Part shown: piece after piece, positions 18,234 to 26,710 of the stretch
How the letters are laid out: the number at the start of each line of letters is the position of its first letter
Numbering within the stretch: the first letter of the stretch is position 1
Source of the DNA: Isosphaeraceae bacterium
GTDB lineage: Bacteria > Planctomycetota > Planctomycetia > Isosphaerales > Isosphaeraceae
Assembly (NCBI GenBank): GCA_025356475.1
Contig: JANXSX010000044.1
Span: 1 to 64,000 of the forward strand
Reading direction: 5' to 3'
Length of the DNA stretch: 64,000 nt
Made by a program: the position numbers and the translations under genes
The notes under the pieces: model-generated
Seen by the model: only the letters and a program-made list of their open reading frames with translations
The model's database searches: none
Told to the model about the DNA's origin: nothing

Positions 18234-19085
18234 GGAGAGATCCCCGCGCACGTTGATCGTCCGGGTTCGGGCTCCTCGCGTCGTAGCGTCGGCGAGAAAG
18301 TCAAGACGATCAAGGCTATGGAACTCAACCCCGTCGCGGACTCAAAGTATCTCGAACCGCCGCTCTGAGGCATTTTGTTTCCCAAATACAACCTGGTCCT
18401 CTTCATTGCTTGCGTAAGAACCATCCTTTCGTGGTGGAATCGGTCTTGAAGAACTGAAGGAGCAGATTGCCTACCTTCCGCTGAGTCTGAGCGGACTCGT
18501 GCATCCGGTCGTTTTCCGGGAAGTCGTCGATCCCGAATCGAACGCCATTGCCGCGAGAGGTTGTTCCGTTCGACCAGCAATACGCCACCCAAATCAGTCT
18601 ATGGATATTCGTTCGGATGATGTTCGTTGGCGAGGACTCTTCCCGGGCTGGGACACGCGGGCATCGGTCGGGAAGACCCTGGGGCACCCGAAGAAAAGTG
18701 ATTCCTTGCCTATTCCTGAGGATCGTGATTCTCATGTTGTGACCCTCAGCTTGACGAGTCTTCCTTTTTTCATTTTGAACTTTGATTCTCCATTGAACCG
18801 ACTTTTTGAGAGTTTGATGCACAAGAATATTTGCGAAGGACAATCCAAAAAGATGTTCTAAGCTTCAGAGGCTTTTGGCCTACCCTGATTGTCTCCGAGG
18901 TGATTTGTCGGAGGATCGCGCACGGGAGTCGTGGCGGATCCAGTTTTCATCATGATATTTAGCAGGATTGGTCGATTCCGCGATGTTTGCGGAACTGAGC
19001 CGAAGCGTTCAACGTCTTGATTCCCTGCTTCGGAATCGGGATGGCGGCTCATTCGGGATGTTGGCTCCGAGGAGGAGTACCTCTA
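18234..19085. other. Long intergenic region, no supported gene
   Basis: About 850 bases contain short overlapping frames on both strands (for example 18403-18843 minus and 18499-18861 plus). None has a signal peptide, motif or good RBS. The end near 18234 should hold the promoter of the Gln/Arg-rich gene. Decayed coding sequence cannot be ruled out. Confidence 0.4.
19069..19077 (+). promoter_or_regulatory. Strong RBS that fixes a GTG start
   Basis: GAGGAGGAG lies eight bases before GTG 19086 and too far from ATG 19104, so it supports the GTG as the start of the glycosyltransferase. Confidence 0.65.
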
Positions 19086-20474
19086 GTGCAAACGGATTCG
19101 GCAATGCGGCGATTGGTCTGGTCGCTTTTGATCGTGGCCTTCCTCCTCAGGTTAGGTTTAGGGCTCGCGTTAGGACTAAATGATCCTCCCAAGACCGGCT
19201 CCGATGCCGAGGAATACGATACTTACGCTTGGAATGTGGTCAAGGGTCATGGATATCGGGGCATGAGTCCCGACGTGTCCAACCAAGACCATTTAACCGC
19301 CTATCGGCCTCCAGGAACCTCACTGACGTGGGCGATGATCTACCGAGTCGTCGGTCATCGCTTCGATGCGATCCGTCTTTTTGGATGTATTCTTGGCGCG
19401 GCTTCCGTATACGAGGTGTTTCGGCTCGGCCGGCGGCTGTTTACAACCAATGTTGGGTTAATTTCCGCAGCGGGATACACGATCTTCCCCCACGCCATTT
19501 TCTATTCCGTTGATCTAGGATCCGAAGTCGGGGCAACCTACCTATTCCTGCTCTACCTCAATCTTTTGCTTGACTTCGCCGATCGTCCCAACTGGACCAG
19601 CGCAACACTTGCGGGACTGGCCTTGGGGCTGGCGATGCTCTACCGGCCTGCATTCATGTTCATGATTCCGCTGACCATTCTCTGGGGAGCCTGGCAGTTC
19701 CGTAAGGTCCCTCATTCGATTGTCCAGGCCTCCTTCACAGTGGTCGTGGCGGTTACCTGCTTGATCCCCTGGACCGTGCGGAATTACGTTGTCTTCCAAG
19801 CCTTCATCCCGTTCTCAACGATGGGTGGGTCGGTCCTGCTCCAAGGCAATAACCGAATCGTGGCCGAGAACCCCGAGTTCTTCGGTTACAACGTCTGGGA
19901 CACGCAGATTCCCGAGTATGCTGATGCCCTTCGAGCACCCAACGACGAGCTTGTTCGCGACCGAGTCGCCGGTGATCTGGCGAAGGCGTGGATGAAGGAC
20001 AACCTGGAAAAGCTTCCGCTCATGGCTCTGGCCAAGTTGTATCGCGGCTGCACCCCCTTCTTGCAGCCGAAATCACCTTGGCATTTCCGTTGGGGAACAA
20101 GTTTGTCTTGGGGGCCTGTCCTCGTCCTGTTTCTGCTATCGGTGATCCCAACGCTGGTGGGCATGCTTCGATCCGAAAACCCGGGATGGATCATTCACCT
20201 GGGTCTCTTGCATTATGTTGCGGCGACCCTGATTTTCTTTGGCTACGCCCGTTATCGCCACGCGATCGAACCCCTCTGCCTGGTCCTTGCCGCAGTAAGT
20301 TTGCAGTATCTTTGGATCGAGATCGGCTCGTACGTAGTGAATACAGTTCGAGTGTTGAAGAGCAACACGAGACCGCTCCAACCCTGGAGCGTTCCCTCTC
20401 GCTTGATCCAAGCAAACCGTCGCATCGGCTGGCGTGATAAGGTCGTACCAGCCACGTCAGACGCCCAGGTTTAG
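19086..20474 (+). CDS. GT39-type membrane glycosyltransferase
   Basis: The 462-residue protein has many membrane spans and a first periplasmic loop with KTGSDAEEYDTYAWNVVKG. The acidic SDAEEY resembles the donor-binding Asp/Glu of PMT/ArnT-like enzymes, and HLTAYRPPGTSL also fits the family. It would transfer sugar from a polyprenyl-phosphate donor at the outer membrane face. It differs clearly from the GT39 gene at 1776-3548 and has a shorter soluble tail. It precedes the flagellar operon on the same strand by 342 bases, so it is probably not co-transcribed with it. Confidence 0.82.
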   Translation: MQTDSAMRRLVWSLLIVAFLLRLGLGLALGLNDPPKTGSDAEEYDTYAWNVVKGHGYRGMSPDVSNQDHLTAYRPPGTSLTWAMIYRVVGHRFDAIRLFGCILGAASVYEVFRLGRRLFTTNVGLISAAGYTIFPHAIFYSVDLGSEVGATYLFLLYLNLLLDFADRPNWTSATLAGLALGLAMLYRPAFMFMIPLTILWGAWQFRKVPHSIVQASFTVVVAVTCLIPWTVRNYVVFQAFIPFSTMGGSVLLQGNNRIVAENPEFFGYNVWDTQIPEYADALRAPNDELVRDRVAGDLAKAWMKDNLEKLPLMALAKLYRGCTPFLQPKSPWHFRWGTSLSWGPVLVLFLLSVIPTLVGMLRSENPGWIIHLGLLHYVAATLIFFGYARYRHAIEPLCLVLAAVSLQYLWIEIGSYVVNTVRVLKSNTRPLQPWSVPSRLIQANRRIGWRDKVVPATSDAQV

Positions 20475-20816
20475 AGTCGCCCCGCAGCCCTGACGCGGTC
20501 TGTTTCCTATACCGAAGGTCGGGACGTTGGAAAGGAAGCGAAGCCCCACGCCGATCGCCCAGACTGCCCCGAACTGGACTTGGATTCACCGCGAATCTGA
20601 TAAAAAATCGCCTGTTTGACATTGCTTGGTCGAGTTCTCGGGCTCCGATTGACAAAATCTGGCGATCTGCGATAACTCGCAACGCAGGATGCGGCAGATC
20701 TCGTCGTCCCATGGATGGGGCGGTTCCAGCGAGGTCTCACCCGACGTCCGATCCTCGAAACTTCGACGCCGACTCCCAGGGAACAGATCCCTGATGTGTG
20801 GCCGGGAGGCGAGTTG
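20475..20816. other. Leader region of the flagellar operon
   Basis: About 340 bases precede fliF. It contains a sigma-70-like promoter candidate (20649-20676) and a long untranslated leader. No sigma-28 consensus (TAAA and GCCGATAA) was seen. Confidence 0.45.
20649..20676 (+). promoter_or_regulatory. Candidate promoter of the fliF operon
   Basis: A perfect -35 (TTGACA) is followed after 16 bases by GATAAC as -10. Transcription would begin about 130 bases before fliF. A second TTGACA at 20616 has no partner -10. Confidence 0.4.
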
Positions 20817-22301
20817 ATGCGGACCGAGAGCCCCGACTCCCCCCGTTCGGCGTTCGATCGTATGAGATCGCGATTCGCCCAGTTCGGCACATGGCTAGCC
20901 GATCGCCCCTACCAAGCGCGATGGGGGCTGGGCATCGGTGCCGTCGTGATCATCGCGGCGCTCATCTATCTAGCGATCCCGACCGAACCGACCACTATCG
21001 CCTGGCTCGAGAGTGGCAAAGCATTTTCCGGTGAGCACTATGCCTCGGTCGTCAAGGCCCTTGCCTCCGAGGGGATCATCTATCGGCGCGATGGACAGGG
21101 TCGAATCGGTGTGGCGGCTGAGAAACTCCGGGAGGCGCAGACAGCGCTCACGAAACACAAGGTCAAGATCGACACCGTCAATACCCTCTTCGAGATTGAA
21201 CGCGACGTCTTGATCATGGACGGACCCGCAGAACGCGAGCAACGTTCACGAGGATCTACTGAGAAGTCGCTCCAAGCAATGATTGAAGATATTGATAATT
21301 CGGGTATCGAAACCGCAAGCGTGAAGATTCATCGGATCGTAGACCGGGTCGGTATCCGACCACAAACCAATGTTAGTGTCACTGTTTATGTGACGACCCA
21401 GAACAAGCGGAGTTTGAGCGGCGAGACCGTTCAGGCAATTCAAGCGTTCTCCCGGCTGATGATCCCTGAGTTGAAGCCGACTGCGGTCAATCTGGTCGAT
21501 CGCCAAGGACGTGAATACCTATCCTCTAAGAATCCCACCGCTGAGGTGATGTCACTCACCAAAGCGCGTGAGGAGAAGCTCAGCGATGGAATCGCCGAGA
21601 AGCTCGACTTCATCCCAGGCGTGAAAGTCACAGTCCGGATTGATCCACCGCCGGCCCCCATTCCAACGGTAGCCATCAAGTCCGTCCTGCCGCCCGAGCC
21701 CTTCGTTCGGCCCAATCATCCGATCGAGATTACCCCACCCGGAGCGGCGGATTCGGTCGGTTCAATGCCGCCGCAACTGGTCGAGATGACCGCGATGCCG
21801 CAGGGCAAAGCCCGGGTCTTGGTGCAAGTTCCTCGTAGCTTCTATCTCCGAGAGTTCCGCGCAGCCAATCGTCGCGATCCGTCACCAGAGGATCTCGGAC
21901 CTTACATCAATAAGATTCGACTGCTGGTGGATTCGGCAGTATCGATGATGTTTGCTCCCAAAGAAGGGGATGTACACATCGATATGATTCCCGACGAAAT
22001 CGAGCCCTTGCTCGCTACGGGTCTGACTGCGGCTTCGGACGAGCGCCGGGTGGCTCCATGGTGGTTGCCGGTTGGAGCGATGGTGGCGGCTGGGCTGGTT
22101 TTGTCGTTCGCGGCAGTTGGGGCCAGAAGCTTACGTCGTCCGGCATTACGATCAATCGTTCCGGCTCCCCATGCCCGATTCGACGCGGCCGAGATCGCGG
22201 GACCTGGACCTTCGGAACGAGTCCGCGACCTGATCCGCCGTAACCCGACCGCTGCTGCCGGAGTCCTCCAACGCTGGATTGGTCAAGGAGGGCGCGGCTG
22301 A
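20817..22301 (+). CDS. fliF: Flagellar MS-ring protein FliF
   Basis: FliF forms the membrane ring that carries the export gate and C ring. The 494-residue protein has a first span (GLGIGAVVIIAALIYLAI), periplasmic ring-building domains of the YscJ/FliF type and a second span (WWLPVGAMVAAGLVLSFAAV). A cytoplasmic tail ends with RVRDLIRRNPTAAAGVLQRWIG, the usual helix that binds the N-terminal domain of FliG. It is somewhat shorter than typical FliF (about 550). ATG 20817 follows GGGAGGCGAG and is chosen over an upstream in-frame start. Its stop overlaps the next gene (TGATG). Confidence 0.9.
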   Translation: MRTESPDSPRSAFDRMRSRFAQFGTWLADRPYQARWGLGIGAVVIIAALIYLAIPTEPTTIAWLESGKAFSGEHYASVVKALASEGIIYRRDGQGRIGVAAEKLREAQTALTKHKVKIDTVNTLFEIERDVLIMDGPAEREQRSRGSTEKSLQAMIEDIDNSGIETASVKIHRIVDRVGIRPQTNVSVTVYVTTQNKRSLSGETVQAIQAFSRLMIPELKPTAVNLVDRQGREYLSSKNPTAEVMSLTKAREEKLSDGIAEKLDFIPGVKVTVRIDPPPAPIPTVAIKSVLPPEPFVRPNHPIEITPPGAADSVGSMPPQLVEMTAMPQGKARVLVQVPRSFYLREFRAANRRDPSPEDLGPYINKIRLLVDSAVSMMFAPKEGDVHIDMIPDEIEPLLATGLTAASDERRVAPWWLPVGAMVAAGLVLSFAAVGARSLRRPALRSIVPAPHARFDAAEIAGPGPSERVRDLIRRNPTAAAGVLQRWIGQGGRG

Positions 22302-22849
22302 TGAGTGCGACGACGGAATCCATCGCGAGCGAGAACACATCCGCAGTAACCTCGCCCCTGCGCAAAGCGGCCATACTACTGGTAAGTTTGGAGCAACCGC
22401 TGGCATCGCAACTGCTTGCCCAACTCGATCGATCGGCAGTCGAGGCGGTGACACTCGAGATCGCCCGACTTGATCGGATCGCTCCGACCGAACAACACTC
22501 CGTTCTTGAGGAATTTTACGGCTTGGGTTTGCGACGTCTGCGATTTGTCTTCGATGATCTTGTGAAGATGGACGATAAAGTGATTCGGGATGTGTACCAC
22601 GACGAAGACTCACGCGCCTGGGCACTTGCCCTTGCGAGTGCATCTCGACCGGTACGCGATAAGGTGTTGAATGCCCTGTCGGTCAGCTCTTCGGAGTCTC
22701 TCAACAGGACACTCAATCACCTCGGCCCTTTTCGGCTGGATGACGCTGAAGCGGCTCAGGCCGACCTGGCCGAGCGACTTCGACGGCTCCATGACCATGG
22801 CCAACTCACCCTACCCGACCCCGAAGGTCAGGAGGCCATCCTTGTCTGA
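22301..22849 (+). CDS. fliG: Compact FliG-like protein: FliG N domain joined directly to a C domain
   Basis: FliG links the MS ring to the rotor and stator. This protein has only 182 residues, against about 335 normally. Residues 18-78 (LRKAAILLVSLEQPLASQLL to VLEEFY) match the FliF-binding N domain. From about residue 84 (FVFDDLVKMDDKVIRDVY) it matches the C-terminal torque domain; the middle domain with its EHPQ FliM-binding motif is missing. By hand alignment to E. coli FliG, the torque-helix residues K264, R281, D288 and D289 are Ala, Ser, Arg and Thr, and only R297 is kept. A strong AAGGAGGG RBS precedes it. A second FliG-like gene follows. Confidence 0.8.
   Translation: MSATTESIASENTSAVTSPLRKAAILLVSLEQPLASQLLAQLDRSAVEAVTLEIARLDRIAPTEQHSVLEEFYGLGLRRLRFVFDDLVKMDDKVIRDVYHDEDSRAWALALASASRPVRDKVLNALSVSSSESLNRTLNHLGPFRLDDAEAAQADLAERLRRLHDHGQLTLPDPEGQEAILV
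22830..22835 (+). promoter_or_regulatory. RBS that fixes a TTG start for the second FliG-like gene
   Basis: A perfect AGGAGG inside the end of the first fliG-like gene lies six bases before TTG 22842. ATG 22791 lies upstream of it and has no comparable RBS. Confidence 0.75.
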
Positions 22850-23150
22850 CCTCGTCGATTTTGAAGATCTCAACCAGCTCGACGGCGGCGACCTTCGCGC
22901 TGTTTTCGATCAGGTTGAAGAGCCTCTGGTGCTTGACGCACTCGTTGGCTCATCTGTCAACCTGCGGCAGCGGCTCCTGACGACATTGCCGCGAGCCTCG
23001 GCCCAACGGATCGAAGATCACCTCATTACGCACCGTGTGGTCACGTTCGAGATGGCGTTTGCCGCCCAGCGAACGGTGGTCGAGACCATGTGCCGGCTCA
23101 GTCGAGCCGGTATCGTGGCCTTCGATGACCCTGCGGATATGGTCGCATAG
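22842..23150 (+). CDS. Second FliG C-domain-like protein
   Basis: This 102-residue protein starts at TTG inside the end of the preceding gene (8-base overlap) and is led by AGGAGG. DFEDLNQLDGGDLRAVFDQV and the following helices (LRQRLLTTLPRASAQRIEDHL, VVETMCRLSRAGIVAF) align with the FliG C-terminal domain over its whole length, so it looks like a free-standing duplicate. In hand alignment to E. coli FliG, K264 becomes Val, R281 Ala, D289 His and R297 Thr; D288 alone is kept. It may form part of a split or modified C ring. It is not a frameshifted tail of the first gene, because that gene already has its own C domain. Confidence 0.68.
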   Translation: MSDLVDFEDLNQLDGGDLRAVFDQVEEPLVLDALVGSSVNLRQRLLTTLPRASAQRIEDHLITHRVVTFEMAFAAQRTVVETMCRLSRAGIVAFDDPADMVA

Positions 23151-23204
23151 ACAGGCTCATCTGAGATCAACACGTTTCGACCGACCTCGGGAAAGGATGC
23201 CCCG

Positions 23205-23678
23205 ATGTGCCGCTGGATGCCAGGCACTGGATGGTTCAACGACCAAAGGCGCTGGACGAGAGCTTTGGGCTGCTGGGGGTTGGGATTTGTCCTGATCACC
23301 GCAGTCCCAGTTCTGGCCCAAGGTCCGGACCAATCCGCGAATCCACAACGATTGACAATTTCACCTCCCTCGGGGAGGCACAGCGTATTGGCCAGTCCGG
23401 GGTCGTCCTCGACCGGTTGGTGGGCAGGAACGGCCGGCATGACGCTCGCACTTGCAGCCTTCGGCGGCGTGAGTCTGGCGGTAAAGCGTTGGGGTGTGCC
23501 CAGCGTCGGTGAACCGGCACTTCTTCGCGTTGTCAGTCGTACATCTCTGTCACCCCGACACTCCGTTTATGTCGTCAAAGTTGAAAACCGAACCCTCCTG
23601 ATCGGTACTGGCCCCCAGGGTCCTCCGTCAATTCTGGCCGAACTCGCCGCCGCCGACGATCCAGGGGGGGCAGAATAA
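23205..23678 (+). CDS. fliO: Flagellar export protein FliO
   Basis: FliO helps FliP assemble into the export gate. The 157-residue protein has a signal-like first segment, a membrane span (WWAGTAGMTLALAAFGGVSL) and the typical cytoplasmic tail LLRVVSRTSLSPRHSVYVVKVENRTLLIG, matching the FliO pattern of Leu-basic-Ser-Leu, hydrophobic strand and LLIG. Low conservation is normal in this family. Its place between fliG and fliP supports the call. The stop overlaps the fliP start (TAATG). Confidence 0.82.
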   Translation: MCRWMPGTGWFNDQRRWTRALGCWGLGFVLITAVPVLAQGPDQSANPQRLTISPPSGRHSVLASPGSSSTGWWAGTAGMTLALAAFGGVSLAVKRWGVPSVGEPALLRVVSRTSLSPRHSVYVVKVENRTLLIGTGPQGPPSILAELAAADDPGGAE

Positions 23679-24466
23679 TGCGCTGGTTTGCCCCCCTATT
23701 CGGCATGGCAATCTTGGTTCTGATGATAGGCGCTGGCCCCGACTCATCGGCCAACAAGCCAGTTGCCGGACCGTCGCCTGTGCAGGTCGTCTCCGCAAGT
23801 CCGATCAGTCCGGACATCGCCCGAACTTTACAATCCGTCGCCATATTCTCATTAGCACCGCTCGCCGGTGCTGCTGTGCTCATGCTAACGTCCTTTGTGC
23901 GAATGAACATTGTGCTGGTCCTCTTGAGGCAAGCGTTGGGGAGTCCGCAAGTCCCCGGCAACCAAGTCCTGTCGACACTGGCACTCTTATTGACCGCGAT
24001 CGTGATGGGTCCGGCGCTTGAGCAAGTCTACACAAAGTCGATCGAGCCCTACGCTGCGGGCAAGCTGCCTGCCCCCCAGGCGTGGGATCAAGGTGTTGGG
24101 CCGATCAAGACATTCATGCTCACTCAGATCATCAGAACGAAACATGAAGACTACCTCTGGGCCATGTACCACCAGATTGAGCCCCCGAGTCCAGGGCGCG
24201 CGGAACCTACTGAGGCAGAAGAGTTTCCCCTTCGGGCGGTCGCTCCAGCGTTCTTGATCAGCGAGCTGCAAACCGCCCTCTGGATTGGGTTCTTGATCTA
24301 TCTGCCGTTCTTGGTGATCGACCTGGTGGTGTCGGCAGTCCTTGCGGCGATGGGGTTGTTCATGCTCCCGCCTGCATTAGTGTCCATGCCGCTGAAACTG
24401 GTCCTCTTTGTACTTGCCGATGGCTGGATGCTGGTCGCCGGCATGTTGATCCGTGGATTTGCGTAG
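23678..24466 (+). CDS. fliP: Flagellar export gate protein FliP
   Basis: FliP forms the pentameric core of the export channel with FliR and FliQ. The 262-residue sequence has a signal peptide and then SFVRMNIVLVLLRQALGSPQVPGNQVLSTLALLLT, the classic first signature. The second is PAFLISELQTALWIGFLIYLPFLVIDLVVSAVL. The methionine-rich gate loop region is present (MGLFMLPPALVSMPLKLVLFVL). Length and key residues are normal, so this part of the machine appears functional. Confidence 0.95.
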   Translation: MRWFAPLFGMAILVLMIGAGPDSSANKPVAGPSPVQVVSASPISPDIARTLQSVAIFSLAPLAGAAVLMLTSFVRMNIVLVLLRQALGSPQVPGNQVLSTLALLLTAIVMGPALEQVYTKSIEPYAAGKLPAPQAWDQGVGPIKTFMLTQIIRTKHEDYLWAMYHQIEPPSPGRAEPTEAEEFPLRAVAPAFLISELQTALWIGFLIYLPFLVIDLVVSAVLAAMGLFMLPPALVSMPLKLVLFVLADGWMLVAGMLIRGFA

Positions 24467-24495
24467 GATGGGCACGCCCCTCCTTCTGAGGTTTT

Positions 24496-24762
24496 ATGAA
24501 CACGTCACACGTCATCGACTGCTCACGCGAAGCGCTTCGGATGGCTCTCTTACTTGGTGGCCCACTTTTGGTGGTCGCCCTGGTTGTTGGGTTGTTCGTT
24601 GGCGTGATCCAGACGCTGACACAGATGCACGAACCTGTCGTTGCCATGGTTCCGCGACTGGTCGCCGTGCTGCTTGCCGCCTTATTTTCACTCCCTTGGC
24701 TGATCGGTCGTTGGGTGGCGTTTGCAGTCGACCTGATTGGTTCGATTCCCGATCGATTCTAA
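24496..24762 (+). CDS. fliQ: Flagellar export gate protein FliQ
   Basis: The 88-residue protein has two membrane helices and the FliQ pattern LLLGGPLLVVALVVGLFVGVIQTLTQMHE, followed by VPRLVAVLLAALFSLPWLIGRWV. It packs around the FliP/FliR core of the export gate. Length is normal. It lies 29 bases after fliP. Confidence 0.93.
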   Translation: MNTSHVIDCSREALRMALLLGGPLLVVALVVGLFVGVIQTLTQMHEPVVAMVPRLVAVLLAALFSLPWLIGRWVAFAVDLIGSIPDRF

Positions 24763-24784
24763 TAGACGATAGAAGTAAATATTT

Positions 24785-25546
24785 GTGCTGAATTTAAGTT
24801 CACTCGAAGCTTGGATTCCTTTGGTCGTCCCCGGACTTCTCTTGTTCGCACGGGTGGCCGGCATGTGCGCGACCTCTCCGGGATGGTCGACGCCTGGTCT
24901 GTCCTGGCCGATGCGGATTGTGGGGGCAGGGTGGGTTGCGTTCACCGTTTGGCCATTGGTTAGTCCTTCGTTGGTTGTGCCCGAAGGGTCGATCGTCGGC
25001 TGGGCAGTTCTTGGCGAACTGATCGCGGGCGTGACGCTCGGACTGACCGCCGGCTTGATCATCGCGGGTGCTCGGCAGGCCGGTGAGGTTGTGGGGATGC
25101 AAGCCGGCCTCTCGCCCGCAGCACTCTTCGACCCCGAGGTCGGTGATGAGTTAACACCCATGGGGCATCTGTATGGTTTGATTGCCCTTGCTGTTTTTCT
25201 GTCGCTCGACGGTCCCCTTGTGCTCGTAAGTGGCTTGGCCGAGAGCTATCAGACCTGGCCGCCGGGGGGGATTGGCGGTCCTGAAGCGGTCGCCGAGGCG
25301 TTCGCTCGCGTTGGGCAAGCCCTCACTCTGGCCGTGCGAGTTGCTGCGCCTGCGGCTTTGGCCCTGACCTTGGCTGGGGTTGCGATTGGTCTCCTCGGCC
25401 GCGCCGCGCCGTCACTGCCCCTGGTCGCCTTGTCGATGCCGATCCGGTTCATTGTTGGACTCTTAATAATCCTTGCAAGTATTACCACTCTGATATCGAC
25501 CTTGTCGTCGGCCTGGATGGTATCGGGCCTGGGATTTACGAAATAA
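24785..25546 (+). CDS. fliR: Flagellar export gate protein FliR
   Basis: FliR completes the FliP5Q4R1 gate. The 253-residue protein has six or more membrane spans and the conserved segment ARQAGEVVGMQAGLSPAALFDPE, matching the G-x-Q-G-F-A/S-x-A region of FliR. It starts with GTG, and the RBS is weak (AGAAGTAAAT region), so it may depend on coupling to fliQ 22 bases upstream. Nothing vital appears lost. Confidence 0.9.
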   Translation: MLNLSSLEAWIPLVVPGLLLFARVAGMCATSPGWSTPGLSWPMRIVGAGWVAFTVWPLVSPSLVVPEGSIVGWAVLGELIAGVTLGLTAGLIIAGARQAGEVVGMQAGLSPAALFDPEVGDELTPMGHLYGLIALAVFLSLDGPLVLVSGLAESYQTWPPGGIGGPEAVAEAFARVGQALTLAVRVAAPAALALTLAGVAIGLLGRAAPSLPLVALSMPIRFIVGLLIILASITTLISTLSSAWMVSGLGFTK

Positions 25547-25564
25547 TGGCCAAGGAATGTTTTC

Positions 25565-26599
25565 ATGTCCGAGTCTGAAGATCGCACTCAAACGCCGTCG
25601 AAACACCGTCGCGATCAGGCTCGTGAGGCTGGGATTGTGGCGCATAGCCCCGAATTGACCAGCGCTGTCGGGATGCTTGTAGCCGTTGGTTTGATCGCGG
25701 TGCTCGGCGGTAGCCTGATCTCAGGCTTGGTCGAACTGATCCGCGCCCCTTTGGTCGGCACGAACGACCTCTCGGTTGGCCCACTCGAGTTCGCTTCACT
25801 GGTACGCAGCCAAGTTCTCGCCGTGGTGATCCCGCTCTTGTGCATTCTGGTCGGAGCGGCCTTCGCGGCGTTTCTGACCCATCAAGCTCAAGTGGGCGGC
25901 TTATGGGTTCCTTCGAGGATCGCGCCCGACCTATCGCGTCTTGCCTCAGGTTGGCCCGGAATGGGCGCGGGGATGTTCGACCGATTGGGCCGAGGTCTGT
26001 GGGGACTGGCCAAGGCGACGATCGTCGGGGCGGTAGCGGCCTGGGTCATCACGAGTCGCTGGACGGAATTTCAGACATTGGGACGTTTGGATTCCACGTC
26101 GATAACACAAGTGTGTGGCGCGGCAGTGCGAGCACTGGCGGGCTGGTTGGCCTTGTCCATCGTCGTTCTCGGCCTGATCGACTTTGCGATCCAATACGCA
26201 CGGATTGAGTCTCGACTCCGCATGACTCCTGAAGAGTCGCGAGAAGATCTTCGATCGAACGATGGCGACCCCGCCCTCCGAGCCCGCCGCCGCAAGCTCG
26301 CCCAGGGTTGGCGTGCGGACCCTGCCGAAGCTTTGGTCGGAGCCTCCTTGGTCATCGCCGGCGTGGGGGGCCTGACCGTGGTCTTGGGCGGAGGTCCACC
26401 CCCAAAGCTGATCACCTTTCGGGCCATCGCCAAGGGATCAGCGGGGCGTCGCATGAGGCAAGCTGCCGAGACGTCGGGGGTCCTCCTTCATGATGGTCCC
26501 GAACTTGCCAACCAACTCGCTTTACGACGGATGCCGGGCCAGCCGATGCCGATCGAGGTCGCTCGCGAGTTGTCCGCAATTTGGCCACCCGCCATTTGA
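25565..26599 (+). CDS. flhB: Flagellar export switch protein FlhB lacking the NPTH cleavage motif
   Basis: FlhB is the export-gate protein that normally cuts itself at Asn-Pro-Thr-His to switch from hook to filament substrates. This 344-residue protein starts typically (SESEDRTQTPSKHRRDQAREAG), has four spans and keeps the linker EDLRSNDGDPALRARRR. At the cleavage site it reads LVIAGVGGLTVVL, so residues 266-269 are GVGG instead of NPTH. The rest of the C domain (FRAIAKGSAGRRMRQAAETSGVLLHDGPELANQL) still aligns. The protein should therefore not self-cleave. It is the last gene of the operon. Confidence 0.9.
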   Translation: MSESEDRTQTPSKHRRDQAREAGIVAHSPELTSAVGMLVAVGLIAVLGGSLISGLVELIRAPLVGTNDLSVGPLEFASLVRSQVLAVVIPLLCILVGAAFAAFLTHQAQVGGLWVPSRIAPDLSRLASGWPGMGAGMFDRLGRGLWGLAKATIVGAVAAWVITSRWTEFQTLGRLDSTSITQVCGAAVRALAGWLALSIVVLGLIDFAIQYARIESRLRMTPEESREDLRSNDGDPALRARRRKLAQGWRADPAEALVGASLVIAGVGGLTVVLGGGPPPKLITFRAIAKGSAGRRMRQAAETSGVLLHDGPELANQLALRRMPGQPMPIEVARELSAIWPPAI

Positions 26600-26623
26600 G
26601 TTGAAACCAACGAGTGAATGGGC

Positions 26624-26649
26624 TTGACAGATCCTTAATTGCGGATAAT
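26624..26649 (+). promoter_or_regulatory. Weak promoter candidate before the hydrolase gene
   Basis: A perfect TTGACA is followed by GATAAT, but the spacing is only 14 bases; TAATCT at 16 bases is the alternative. It lies 62 bases before the hydrolase start, after the end of flhB. Confidence 0.3.
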
Positions 26650-26710
26650 CTTCGCCAGTTCCACGAAAGAAACCTTCGGTTCAAACCCAATCTTCATGGA
26701 TGAGGTGGGC

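Noticed and set aside
18403-18843. 146-codon minus-strand and overlapping plus-strand frames in a long gap
   Set aside because: Mutually overlapping, without a start signal or recognisable family.
22791-23150. Longer version of the second FliG-like gene from ATG 22791
   Set aside because: Upstream of the perfect AGGAGG, with a 59-base overlap and no FliG similarity in the extra residues.
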